A DNA stretch of 64,000 nt. It comes from Sagittula stellata E-37 (GTDB taxonomy: Bacteria; Pseudomonadota; Alphaproteobacteria; Rhodobacterales; Rhodobacteraceae). The stretch lies in the NCBI RefSeq assembly GCF_039724765.1, contig NZ_CP155729.1, forward strand, positions 868,001-932,000. Reading direction: 5' to 3'. This document shows positions 1 through 8,368 of the stretch, piece after piece; positions within the stretch are counted from its first letter, which is position 1; each line of letters begins with the position of its first letter. Below the pieces are notes generated by a model. That model did no database searches and was not told the DNA's origin. It worked only from the letters and a program-made list of their open reading frames with translations. The translations under genes and the position numbers were made by a program.

Positions 1-271
1 GGTCGTTCCGGCGCGGGGACAAGCCGCGATGCAACGCTGCGACCGCCGCCGTTGTGAGCGATTCCAACCTGTTGCGCAAGCGGCATCGCGGCTTCTCCGT
101 TTGTTACAGGGCGCCGCGTCCGCGGAGCGCCAATGTTTCAGAACCGGCGTGCCGCGACTGCGTTTCTCACGTTTCGGCGTCATCGAGATCAAGCGGGTGT
201 GAGAACCCTGTTTCCGGGGAGGCATCCGCCGCATCTTTGGGGCAGGATGGCCGCACAATAAGGACAGGACG
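1..271. other. no gene recognised at left edge
   Basis: No reading frame here looks like a protein I recognise. A frame open from base 1 stops at about base 57 and could be the last residues of an upstream gene, but 18 codons are too few to judge. A purine-rich AAGGACAGG just before 272 serves the next gene. Confidence 0.4.
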
Positions 272-1009
272 ATGAGCGAGATGACAGACCCGAGGGGCCG
301 CGCGGCCGGACTGAAGCGGCACCTTCCTCTGATCCTGATCGCATCGGTGGCGCTGATCGGTGTCTTCACGCTGCGCGACACGCTGAGTTTCGAGACGCTG
401 GCCGACAACCGTGAAGCGCTGATCGCATTGAGAAACGATCATTTCGTCCTGATCGCCGCTGCCTTCGTGCTGATCTACGTGGCTATCGTCGCCTTTTCCT
501 TGCCGGGCGCCGCAGTGGCGTCGATCACCGGGGGGTTCCTGTTCGGGCTTTTGGGCGGCACTATTCTGAACGTGGCCGCCGCCACCACGGGGGCCTGCCT
601 GATCTTCCTTGCTGCGCGGGCCGGGCTGGGCGAGATGCTGTCGGCGAAGATGGACGCATCGGAGGGACGGCTTGCAAAGCTGCGCGACGGTTTGCGCGAA
701 AACGAGATCAGCGTGCTTTTCCTGTTGCGGCTCGTGCCCGCCGTGCCCTTCTTCGTCGCAAACCTCTTGCCGGCACTGGTCGGAGTACGTTTCCGCAACT
801 ACTTGATAACGACCGCATTGGGCATCGTTCCGGGCGCCATCGTTTTCACTTGGATCGGCGTTGGCGTCGGAGAGGTCTTCGACCGGGGCGAGACGCCGGA
901 CCTTTCGCTTCTGTGGGAGCCGCACGTGATCGGCCCGATCCTTGCGCTCTGCGCGCTCGCGGCCCTGCCGATGATTATCAAGGCGGTGCGTGGCAAGCGC
1001 GAGATCTGA
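272..1009 (+). CDS. TVP38/TMEM64 family (VTT domain) membrane protein
   Basis: A 245-residue polytopic inner-membrane protein of the TVP38/TMEM64 (SNARE-associated, DedA-related) family. It has an N-terminal hydrophobic segment at about residues 20-36, then segments at about 58-85 and 88-115, the family-typical glycine-rich stretch SITGGFLFGLLGG, and the FLLRLVPAVPFFVANLLPALVG motif region (about residues 150-172) where re-entrant loops form in DedA-like proteins. The ATG at 272 follows a good ribosome site. The next gene encodes a mercuric-reductase-like flavoprotein on the same strand. TVP38 proteins are found beside, or fused to, this oxidoreductase type in other bacteria, so a shared membrane or metal-stress role is plausible, but no substrate is visible. 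Confidence 0.85.
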   Translation: MSEMTDPRGRAAGLKRHLPLILIASVALIGVFTLRDTLSFETLADNREALIALRNDHFVLIAAAFVLIYVAIVAFSLPGAAVASITGGFLFGLLGGTILNVAAATTGACLIFLAARAGLGEMLSAKMDASEGRLAKLRDGLRENEISVLFLLRLVPAVPFFVANLLPALVGVRFRNYLITTALGIVPGAIVFTWIGVGVGEVFDRGETPDLSLLWEPHVIGPILALCALAALPMIIKAVRGKREI

Positions 1010-1139
1010 GCTGCCGACCCGGTGCGACGGGACCTCGCGGAGTGTTTTCGTTTTCTCCGCCCATACACCCGATACCTTGCGGATGATCCGTCACCCCACG
1101 CAGACAATCGCCATCATGACCCGAGAAGGCACCTGACCC

Positions 1140-2564
1140 ATGCAAAAGCTGACATGCGACATTCTAATCCTCGGGGCCGGGTCGGGTGGCCTGTCCGTTG
1201 CGGCGGGTGCCAGCCAGATGGGGGCTGACGTCATCCTGCTGGAGGGCCACAAGATGGGTGGCGATTGTCTGAACTATGGCTGCGTACCCTCCAAGGCGCT
1301 GATCGCGGCGGCCGACCGGGCCCACATGATGGGGCGCCTGTCGGACTACGGCATCGCGAACGTCACGCCGGACGTGGATTACGCAGCGGTGCAGAACCAC
1401 GTCGCGGGTGTCATCGCGCAGATCGCGCCGGTCGACAGCCAGGAACGGTTCGAGGGGTTCGGCGTGCGCGTCATTCGGGCCTACGGCCGGTTCGTCTCAC
1501 CGACCGAGGTGGAGGCGGGGGACTACAGGATCGCCGCGCGGCGGATCGTGATCGCCACCGGGTCTTCACCGTTGGTGCCGCCCATCCCGGGTTTGGACCG
1601 GGTGCCGTACCTGACAAACGAGACGCTCTGGTCGCTGGACAGCTGCCCGGACCACTTGCTCATCATCGGCGGCGGCCCGATCGGGATGGAGATGGCGCAG
1701 GCGCACAGGCGGCTTGGCGCCAAGGTGACCGTGCTGGAGGGTGCCAAGGCCCTGGGCCGCGAAGACCCCGAGTGTGCTGCCCGCGTGCTGGAGGCGATGC
1801 GTGCCGAAGGCGTCGACGTGATCGAGGACGCAAATGTCACGCGGGTTAGCGGCTCAGGAGAAGAGGGGGGCGTTTCGGTTGTCCTTGAGGATGGCCGGGA
1901 CATAGCGGGCTCTCATCTTCTTGTCGCGGTGGGCCGGCGCGCGAATACCGAGAACCTCGGCCTGGAAGTCGCAGGGATCGAGACGACGCCCACCGGGATC
2001 AAGGTCGACGCCGCGCTGAAGACCACCAATCGCAAGGTCTATGCCATCGGCGATGCAGCCGGCGGTCTGATGTTCACCCATGTCGCGGGCTACCACGCCG
2101 GGATTGTCGTCCGCTCTGCCGTGCTGGGGCTGCCCGCCAAGGCCTCGACAACGCACATTCCGCGCGCCACCTACACCCGCCCGGAACTGGCGCAGGTCGG
2201 TATGACAGAGGCCGAGGCCCGCACCGCGCACGGGGACAGTCTGGAGGTCGCGCGCTTCGATTTCGGCCACAATGACCGGCTTGTCGCCGAGCGGTCCGCG
2301 CAGGGCTTCATCAAGACGATGGTGGTCCGCGGGCGACCGGTGGGCGTGTCGATCGTCGGACCTCAGGCCGGGGAACTGGCGAACTTCTGGTCGATGGTGA
2401 TTGCCAATAATCTCAAGATGAGCGCAGTTTCTGCGATGGTTTCACCCTATCCGACGGTTGGGGAGATTAACAAAAGGGTGGCAGGCGCTTATTTTTCCCC
2501 CAGATTGTTCGAAAACGAGACCGTGAAAACGGTTGTTCGCCTGATCCAACGTTGGTTGCCCTGA
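1140..2564 (+). CDS. FAD-dependent pyridine nucleotide-disulfide oxidoreductase (mercuric-reductase-like)
   Basis: A 474-residue class I flavoprotein disulfide reductase. The N-terminal FAD Rossmann motif GAGSGG is at residues 12-17. The redox-active pair is in GGDCLNYGCVPSK (Cys43 and Cys48). The NAD(P) fold GGGPIGMEMAQA is near residue 180, and the second FAD motif YAIGDAAGG near 300. In lipoamide dehydrogenase and glutathione reductase the C-terminal dimer domain gives a catalytic His in an HPT-x-E motif; here the matching place reads SPYPTVGE, so Tyr replaces His. That pattern is typical of MerA-like relatives rather than true lipoamide dehydrogenase. The N-terminal HMA domain of MerA and a C-terminal vicinal Cys pair are absent, so mercury reduction should not be assumed. 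It follows the TVP38 gene by 130 bases. Confidence 0.85.
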   Translation: MQKLTCDILILGAGSGGLSVAAGASQMGADVILLEGHKMGGDCLNYGCVPSKALIAAADRAHMMGRLSDYGIANVTPDVDYAAVQNHVAGVIAQIAPVDSQERFEGFGVRVIRAYGRFVSPTEVEAGDYRIAARRIVIATGSSPLVPPIPGLDRVPYLTNETLWSLDSCPDHLLIIGGGPIGMEMAQAHRRLGAKVTVLEGAKALGREDPECAARVLEAMRAEGVDVIEDANVTRVSGSGEEGGVSVVLEDGRDIAGSHLLVAVGRRANTENLGLEVAGIETTPTGIKVDAALKTTNRKVYAIGDAAGGLMFTHVAGYHAGIVVRSAVLGLPAKASTTHIPRATYTRPELAQVGMTEAEARTAHGDSLEVARFDFGHNDRLVAERSAQGFIKTMVVRGRPVGVSIVGPQAGELANFWSMVIANNLKMSAVSAMVSPYPTVGEINKRVAGAYFSPRLFENETVKTVVRLIQRWLP

Positions 2565-2584
2565 GAAATTTACATGACCGCCCC

Positions 2585-3967
2585 ATGCTGACCTCGCTCT
2601 CTGGCCGTTTCCTTTTTCTTACGGTGATCTTCGTGATGCTGGCCGAGGTGCTGATCTTCGTGCCGTCGATCGCGCGGTTCCGTGAGGATTTCCTCGAGTC
2701 CCGGCTTGAACGGGCGCAGATCGCCTCCCTGGCGCTGCTGGCTGACGACATGTTGTCCGAGGAGTTGGAAGCCGAACTGCTGGACAACGCCGGAGTGTTC
2801 AACGTCGTACTCCGGCGCGATTCCATGCGGCAACTGGTTCTGACCTCGCCCATCCCCGGGGAGGTCGACGTCACTTTCGACCTGAGGGAAGCCAGCGCAT
2901 GGGATCTTATGCGCGATGCGGTCTACCGGCTGATTGTCGGCGAACCGGCGATCATCCGGGTTATCGGCGCCCCGTCGCGTGACGCGGGCCAGTTGATCGA
3001 GGTGACCATGGACACTGCCGAGCTGCGGACAGCCATGGTGGATTACGGTCTGCGCATACTTGTCTTGTCGGCGGCGATCTCTGTCATCACCGCACTTTTG
3101 CTGTTCCTTGCGGTCCGGCGCCTGATGGTGCGCCCGATCAAGAGCGTGATCGGCCACATGATGCGCTACGCGGAGGCCCCCGAGGATGCCCGCCGGATCA
3201 TTGCGCCCTCGGCCCGCGTCAGGGAGCTTCGCGAGGCGGAGCAGGCACTTCAAGCAATGGAGACCCAGCTTACCCAGGCCCTGCGCCAGAAAGAGCGGCT
3301 GGCGCAACTGGGCGGCGCGGTGGCTCGGGTCAGCCACGACCTGCGCAACATTCTGACCTCCGCGCAGTTGTTCACCGACCGGATCGAGATGTCCGAAGAC
3401 CCGGCGGTGAAGCGCATGGCGCCGAAGCTTGTGAACTCCATCTCGCGCGCCGTTTCCCTGTGCGAGAACACGCTTGCCTTCGGCAGGGCGGAAGAACCGG
3501 CTCCGTCGCTGACGTTGTTCAACTTCGCAGAGCTGACAAACGAGGTGCTGGAGGCCGAGCGTCTGGCCATCGGCGACTCGGATCTCTCTTTGTCGGAGGA
3601 CGTGCCAGCCAGCCTGATGATCCGTGGCGATCCGGAGCAGATCTACCGCGCGTTGGCCAACCTCGTCCGCAACGCGCGGCAGGCGATCATCGCGACCGGC
3701 AAGCCGGGCGAAATCTCCGTTGCCGCCTGGGCGGAGGACGACGCCTGGATCGTCAACGTGACGGACACCGGCCCGGGCCTGCCCCCCAAAGCGAAAGAGC
3801 ACCTTTTCCAGCCGTTCCAGGGCGGCGCGCGCAAGGGCGGATCGGGTCTCGGCCTGCCGATTGTGGCGGAACTCATCCGGGGCCACGGCGGCACGCTGAC
3901 CCTCAAGAGCAGTGACGAGTCCGGGTCGTGTTTTGAAATCCGTCTGCCGATGGGGGGTATGACGTGA
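2585..3967 (+). CDS. membrane sensor histidine kinase
   Basis: A transmembrane histidine kinase of about 460 residues: TM segment near residues 8-28, a periplasmic sensor region of about 120 residues, a second TM near 155-175, a HAMP-like linker, and a dimerisation helix with the phosphoacceptor in VSHDLRN. The ATPase lobe has N-box NLVRNARQAI, G1 DTGPGLP and G2 GGSGLGLPIVAEL. The frame is open from a TTG at 2552 that overlaps the flavoprotein end, but the ATG at 2585 begins directly with the membrane anchor and is preferred. No response regulator gene adjoins it, so it is an orphan here. The signal it senses is unknown. Confidence 0.85.
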   Translation: MLTSLSGRFLFLTVIFVMLAEVLIFVPSIARFREDFLESRLERAQIASLALLADDMLSEELEAELLDNAGVFNVVLRRDSMRQLVLTSPIPGEVDVTFDLREASAWDLMRDAVYRLIVGEPAIIRVIGAPSRDAGQLIEVTMDTAELRTAMVDYGLRILVLSAAISVITALLLFLAVRRLMVRPIKSVIGHMMRYAEAPEDARRIIAPSARVRELREAEQALQAMETQLTQALRQKERLAQLGGAVARVSHDLRNILTSAQLFTDRIEMSEDPAVKRMAPKLVNSISRAVSLCENTLAFGRAEEPAPSLTLFNFAELTNEVLEAERLAIGDSDLSLSEDVPASLMIRGDPEQIYRALANLVRNARQAIIATGKPGEISVAAWAEDDAWIVNVTDTGPGLPPKAKEHLFQPFQGGARKGGSGLGLPIVAELIRGHGGTLTLKSSDESGSCFEIRLPMGGMT

Positions 3968-4024
3968 AAAATCTGGAAATGCCCCTTGCGCATCCCAGAC
4001 ACGGACGATAAATGCACGCCTCAC

Positions 4025-4101
4025 GGACCGATAGCTCAGCTGGATAGAGTACTTGACTACGAATCAAGGGGTCGGGGGTTCGAATCCTCCTCGGTCCGCC
4101 A
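4025..4101 (+). tRNA. tRNA-Arg(ACG)
   Basis: A 77-nt cloverleaf. Acceptor GGACCGA pairs with TCGGTCC. The anticodon stem CTTGA/TCAAG encloses the loop CTACGAA (anticodon ACG), the T-loop is TTCGAAT, the discriminator is G and CCA is encoded at 4099-4101. The 3' end points into the accessory segment that begins with a TniQ gene. Confidence 0.95.
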
Positions 4102-4113
4102 CTTCCACTCTGT

Positions 4114-4157
4114 GGGGTGTCAGGCAAAACTGACTTTCATGTCAGATGCCTGACCCC
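4114..4157. repeat. nested inverted repeat just downstream of tRNA-Arg
   Basis: An outer perfect pair GTCAGGCA (4119-4126) / TGCCTGAC (4147-4154) encloses an inner pair CTGAC (4130-4134) / GTCAG (4141-4145) with a TTTCAT loop. Flanking GGG/CCC extends the stem. There is no T-run, so it is not an ordinary terminator. It could be a hairpin that helps tRNA 3' processing, a protein-binding dyad, or a transposon/integration end next to tniQ. Confidence 0.6.
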
Positions 4158-4256
4158 GCAGGCGGAACTTCCAGAATGCGGAGTGGCGTTTCCCAGTTGA
4201 GCTCGTGATCGTAGGGTCAGGACAATCCTGCCTCTGTCTGATCTCGGAAGTCTCGT

Positions 4257-5342
4257 TTGGCCAAGAGCCTCCCTGCCATCCCCGGAAATTCCTTTCCTCA
4301 GTTGCCGCTGACTGTGCCGCATGCCGTGTTCGAGCCGGCATCATCTTTGCTGTCCCGACTCGCGGCGAGGGGAGGCGCAAGCTCCATGCAGCGATTCTGC
4401 GGCGACATTGCCTTTCCGATCGATCCCTTGTTCCGCGGGGAGAAGGTCGCGATAGGGCAATTGGCGCAGCTGGCCGGATGCGACGTGGCTGCGTTGGAGC
4501 GGGTGTCAGTCCGCCACCTCGGAAAAGGGCATTTCCGGCTGCGAGACGAATTTGCCTCCCTCCAGAGCTTTCAACGCTTGCGGGTCCGTGTCTGTCCCGA
4601 GTGTGTCAGGGCGGAGTCGCCGTCTTCAGCTGAATCCTGGCGTGTGCCGCGCCGCCTGCAGTGGAAATTCTCGTCGATCAGAAGCTGTCCGGAGCATGGC
4701 TGCATGCTGGTGAGCCTCCCGCCAGAGAAATTTAGCAAAGATGCCAGGGATTATTCGGCGCAGCTTCGGAAGCACTACGGGTGGATCTTGGATCAGCCGA
4801 TGGTCCCCGCAGAACTCAGTCCTTTCGAGCAGTACCTCACCGACCGCATCCTGAAAGGGCGGGGGGATCGATGGATCGACCGTCTCGAGCTCAATGTGGT
4901 GTCCCGCGCGTGCGAGGTACTGGGTCTGCGCATTGCCAAGGGGCCAGACGCCTCGCTTGCGGGGCACAGAGAGGCCGATTGGAGGAGTTTCGGTGGCTCG
5001 GGCTACGACGTGCTGAAAGACGGCCCTGTGGCCCTCTCAGACTGCCTCGCGGCGTTGTCGCGTGAGGACGGGGTGGATGGGCGTTTCTTCGGTCGTGTTC
5101 TCGGTCCCTGGACCGCATGGCTGGAAAGCCGGAGCCTAGGTGACGAGTTCGAACCCCTGCGTGACGTCGTGCGGCGGCACGTCTTCGACCATTTCTCTGT
5201 TAGAAGAGGAGTGCTGGTGCTTCGGGTGCCGTCGGAGGGAAAGGCTGCGTTGAACGCGCAGAAGCGATTTCCGCTCAAGGGCTTCGCCAAGCGCAACGCA
5301 GAGGGCTTGGTGCGCCGCAGCCTCGCAAAAGCGTCAGGCTGA
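4257..5342 (+). CDS. TniQ family protein (orphan)
   Basis: A 361-residue protein with the TniQ N-terminal signature (FPQLPLTVPHAVFEPASSLLSRLA, residues about 13-36) and the family zinc site CPEC (Cys113, Cys116) followed by CPEH (Cys144, His147). TniQ/TnsD proteins choose target sites for Tn7- and Tn5053-type transposons. No tniA/tnsB transposase, tniB/tnsC ATPase or CRISPR effector lies nearby, so this copy is either a remnant or a domesticated DNA-binding protein. It starts 155 bases after the 3' end of tRNA-Arg, beyond a nested palindrome. The chosen ATG gives MAKSLPAIPG; later starts would cut into the conserved domain. Its C-terminal 200 residues have no motif I can name. Confidence 0.8.
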   Translation: MAKSLPAIPGNSFPQLPLTVPHAVFEPASSLLSRLAARGGASSMQRFCGDIAFPIDPLFRGEKVAIGQLAQLAGCDVAALERVSVRHLGKGHFRLRDEFASLQSFQRLRVRVCPECVRAESPSSAESWRVPRRLQWKFSSIRSCPEHGCMLVSLPPEKFSKDARDYSAQLRKHYGWILDQPMVPAELSPFEQYLTDRILKGRGDRWIDRLELNVVSRACEVLGLRIAKGPDASLAGHREADWRSFGGSGYDVLKDGPVALSDCLAALSREDGVDGRFFGRVLGPWTAWLESRSLGDEFEPLRDVVRRHVFDHFSVRRGVLVLRVPSEGKAALNAQKRFPLKGFAKRNAEGLVRRSLAKASG

Positions 5343-5767
5343 TGGCAGCATTGTTCCTATGGGCTTCGTGACGCAGCGAATGCTTGAGGCATACGAGCGC
5401 GAGAGGAAGTTGTTCCAAGCTTGTAAGGGCTCTGGTGCAACAGCGCCGTGTCGATTGACACTCACGTGCTTTGGTCTGGCCTAAGCAGTGCTTTGGGAGT
5501 CGGTAATTTGCCGCGTATCCCCTGTCTCGTATACTTAGATATCGGCCGGTCGCACCGGCTTCCATGCAGCCGAAGGGCGGTGTCGGCAAGACATGCCGCA
5601 CATTCTTAACGCGATCCAAGGTCCTGAACTGGCGGACCTTTTCGCCCAATCACCGGCTCATTGGAGGTGCCATCGTCGAACAAGTCCCTCATTGCGGAAG
5701 TAAAAAGACTCAACGCAATCGCATGATCGAGCAACGCCGCCGCCCACCAACAGGAGATATGAAATAA
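5343..5767. other. intergenic stretch with mobile-element debris
   Basis: 425 bases between tniQ and the ABC transporter. It holds the isolated ParA-type Walker A fragment listed separately, a stretch GGCTCTGGTGCAAC near 5430 that faintly resembles an IS6-type end, and the small dyad TGTCGATTGACA near 5453. An AGGAG at about 5752 is the ribosome site of the next gene. No complete gene is visible. Confidence 0.5.
5564..5593 (+). pseudogene. ParA/MinD-type Walker A remnant
   Basis: A single short in-frame piece reads MQPKGGVGKT, the deviant Walker A motif of ParA/TraL-like ATPases of plasmids and conjugative elements. The frame then continues CRTFLTRSKVLNW, which does not look like the rest of a ParA fold. 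I read it as debris of a plasmid or ICE partition gene. Ten residues could arise by chance, so confidence is low. Confidence 0.3.
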
Positions 5768-7306
5768 ATGTCCAACCCTATTCGCAGTGCAACGCTGGCA
5801 GCCCTTGCCTGTTTGTCTTTCAGTGCCGTGGACGCAATGGCTGAAGGCGCCGAAATCATTGTCGCCGTGCCTGCGCAACCCGAAAGCCTTGATACCCACG
5901 TCACGACCTCGGCCGAGCCAAACCAGATCTCTCGCATCATATTCGAAGGTCTGATCACGCAGAACGCCAAGATGGAGCCAATGCCCGCGCTTGCTGAATC
6001 GTGGGAGGTCAGTGAAGACGGCAAAACCTACACGTTCAAATTGCGCGACGGGGTCGTTTTCCACGATGGTACCCCTCTGGAAGTCGAGGATGTGGTCGCG
6101 TCGATGGAGCGGTGGACTCGCCTGTCTGCTCCCGGCCGCGCCTCCGTCGGAAAAGGGACATGGCGTGCGGGGGAGGAGCCCAATACAGTTGTGCTCGAAG
6201 TGCCGAACGCCAGCTTCACCGTCCTTTATACGCTGTCCAGCGGCGCGCAACAGAATGCCGCGATCATGCCGCGCGAAATTCTGGAAGAGGCCGGAGACCT
6301 TCCCGTGCGCACATACGTGGGCACCGGGCCCCTGAAGCTTGACAGCTGGGTTCCGGATCAATCCATCACGCTGGTAAAGAACGACGACTACACCGCATTC
6401 GAGGGCCCCAAGGATGGCCTTTCCGGCGACCGTACCACTGAGTATGACACGATAACGTTCAATTTCGTTTCGGATCAGTCGACCCGGTCGTATGGGCTTC
6501 TCACCGGCATCTACGATATCAATACCGATGTGCCCGCGGACTCGTTGGCGGATCTTCGCGATAAGGAAGGGATCACGCTCAAACCTTATCCGTGGACATC
6601 CCTGAACATCATCTTCAACAAGACAGTAGGGCTGTTCACCGACATCAAAGCGCGTCGGGCCATTCACATCGGGGTTGATCGTGAGGAACTGATGCTTGCC
6701 GGCGTTGATCCGGAGTTCTTCCATCTGACACATCATCAGATGTTCGCCTCCCAGGAAGCAATCTGGAATACAGAGGTGGGAAAAGCCGACTTCAATCCTG
6801 TCGACATCGAAGGTGCACGTGAGCTTTTGGCTGAAACAGATTATGACGGGTCCGAGCTGGTGGTGCTGACCTCGAGCGATTACTCCGACATGTATTATCC
6901 GGCGATTGTCTTGCAGCAACAGCTTCTGGGGATGGGGATCAAAAGCCGGATCGATGCTTACGATTGGCCGACCTTTGCGGAGAAGCGGCAAATGCCGTCA
7001 GAATGGCAGATCATCGTGCTGAGCAATACCTACAAGATCGAACCGAGCCTTCTGACGCATTACAACCCGAAATTCCCGGGCTGGACAAACGACCCCGCGC
7101 TCCCGGAGCTTCTTGCTGAATATCGGGCAACGCCCACGATTGAAGCCGCAAGTGCGAAGTACGACGAGCTGCAGGAATGGTATATCACTTATCTGCCTTC
7201 GACGAAGGTTGGTGATATCGACAGCGTTCTGGCGTATGGCCCCAAGATCGCGGATCTTCCCATGATGGAAGGCACTGTCTACTGGGCGATCGAACTCGCT
7301 GATTGA
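5768..7306 (+). CDS. peptide-type ABC transporter substrate-binding protein
   Basis: A 512-residue extracellular solute-binding protein, family 5 (SBP_bac_5; dipeptide/oligopeptide/nickel class), with a Sec signal peptide ending near residue 24 (AVDAMAEG). Family features include the segment LAESWEVSEDGKTYTFKLR, the following VVFHDGTPLEVEDV, and a C-terminal TYLPSTKVGD region. It is the first gene of a transporter operon followed by two permeases, a double ATPase and a serine hydrolase. A stable hairpin lies right after its stop codon, a common device to keep binding-protein mRNA abundant. The ligand is unknown; peptides or peptide-like amides are the family default. Confidence 0.9.
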   Translation: MSNPIRSATLAALACLSFSAVDAMAEGAEIIVAVPAQPESLDTHVTTSAEPNQISRIIFEGLITQNAKMEPMPALAESWEVSEDGKTYTFKLRDGVVFHDGTPLEVEDVVASMERWTRLSAPGRASVGKGTWRAGEEPNTVVLEVPNASFTVLYTLSSGAQQNAAIMPREILEEAGDLPVRTYVGTGPLKLDSWVPDQSITLVKNDDYTAFEGPKDGLSGDRTTEYDTITFNFVSDQSTRSYGLLTGIYDINTDVPADSLADLRDKEGITLKPYPWTSLNIIFNKTVGLFTDIKARRAIHIGVDREELMLAGVDPEFFHLTHHQMFASQEAIWNTEVGKADFNPVDIEGARELLAETDYDGSELVVLTSSDYSDMYYPAIVLQQQLLGMGIKSRIDAYDWPTFAEKRQMPSEWQIIVLSNTYKIEPSLLTHYNPKFPGWTNDPALPELLAEYRATPTIEAASAKYDELQEWYITYLPSTKVGDIDSVLAYGPKIADLPMMEGTVYWAIELAD

Positions 7307-7349
7307 GTAAGTGGCAATTGAAGGGAGGGCCGCCTTGGTGGCCTTCTCT

Positions 7350-7383
7350 GCAGCTTCGGTGACGCGATATCACCTGAAGCTGC
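7350..7383 (+). other. intergenic RNA hairpin after binding-protein gene
   Basis: GCAGCTTCGGTGA (7350-7362) pairs with TCACCTGAAGCTGC (7370-7383) with one bulged A and a 7-nt loop. It has no T-run and lies inside the operon, so it probably stabilises the upstream mRNA or partly attenuates rather than ending transcription. Confidence 0.55.
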
Positions 7384-7410
7384 ACTGCCATGATAAAAGG
7401 ATATCTACAA

Positions 7411-8367
7411 ATGTTGCGATACACTGTGTTGCGAATACTGACGTTGGTGCCGGTTTTTCTGGTCGTATCCCTCATTGTGTTTCTCATAAACTACCTCAGC
7501 CCGGGTGATGCCGTTACGGCTCTTCTGGGAAGCGATGCCTTGTCGTCGGATATCGAGGCCGCGCGGGAAGAGCTTGGTCTGAATGAGCCGTTCTGGGTCC
7601 AGTACCTGAGTTGGCTCACTGCGGTTCTGCGTGGAGATTTCGGGTATTCGCTGTTTCTCCGGACCACTGTGGTTGATGCGATCCTGACGAAACTGGTGCC
7701 GACGATGCAGCTGGCCATCCTGTCGCTGATTGTCACGCTCCTGATTTCTATTCCCCTCGGAACCTTTGCGGCCCGCTATCGGGGATCGGCCCTCGATCAG
7801 GGGGTCATGGGCGTCACGCTCATCGGTCAGGCCGTGCCCAGTTTCGTGCTCGGGCTTCTACTTATCCTGCTGTTTGGCGTGATCCTGCGCTGGCTGCCCG
7901 TTGCGGGCTATGTCAGCTTTTTCACGGATCCGCTGGACGCCCTCCGCCATTTCGCGCTGCCTGCGTTGTCTCTGGGCACGATCCTTGCGGCGCTTATCAC
8001 ACGCACCACGCGCGCCGCAGTCTTGGATGTGCTCAATTCCGAATATATCGACGCCGCTCGCTCCCGGGGCGTTTCCGAAAACCGGCTTCTGTTCACGCAC
8101 ACCCTCCGAAATGCCGGTCTTCCGATCCTGACAATGGTCGGTTTGTCATTCGGCACATTGGTGACCGGTGCCGTTGTAACCGAGGCGATCTTCAACATTC
8201 CCGGTATCGGCTCGCTTCTGGTGAATGCAATTTCCCGGCGCGATTATGCCGTGATCCAGGGCGTTGTCCTGTTCATCACCGTTGCCTACCTGCTGATCAA
8301 CCTGTCCATCGACCTGCTCTATGGCTTGATCGACCCTCGCGTTCGTCTTTCTGAAAAGGGCCGGTGA
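7411..8367 (+). CDS. peptide-type ABC transporter permease (DppB-like)
   Basis: An inner-membrane permease of about 318 residues, BPD_transp_1 fold with six predicted TM helices. It starts MLRYTVLRILTLVPVFLVVS, the usual DppB/OppB opening. The EAA loop that docks the ATPase is EYIDAARSRGVSENRLLFTH. The frame opens at 7390, but the ATG at 7411 has AAAGGA about 11 bases upstream and matches the family start. It is separated by one base from the partner permease. Confidence 0.9.
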   Translation: MLRYTVLRILTLVPVFLVVSLIVFLINYLSPGDAVTALLGSDALSSDIEAAREELGLNEPFWVQYLSWLTAVLRGDFGYSLFLRTTVVDAILTKLVPTMQLAILSLIVTLLISIPLGTFAARYRGSALDQGVMGVTLIGQAVPSFVLGLLLILLFGVILRWLPVAGYVSFFTDPLDALRHFALPALSLGTILAALITRTTRAAVLDVLNSEYIDAARSRGVSENRLLFTHTLRNAGLPILTMVGLSFGTLVTGAVVTEAIFNIPGIGSLLVNAISRRDYAVIQGVVLFITVAYLLINLSIDLLYGLIDPRVRLSEKGR

Positions 8368-8368
8368 T

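Noticed and set aside
54..275. A 73-codon frame at the left edge
   Set aside because: Composition (Arg, Ser, Pro) and lack of any motif suggest chance; the real gene starts at 272.
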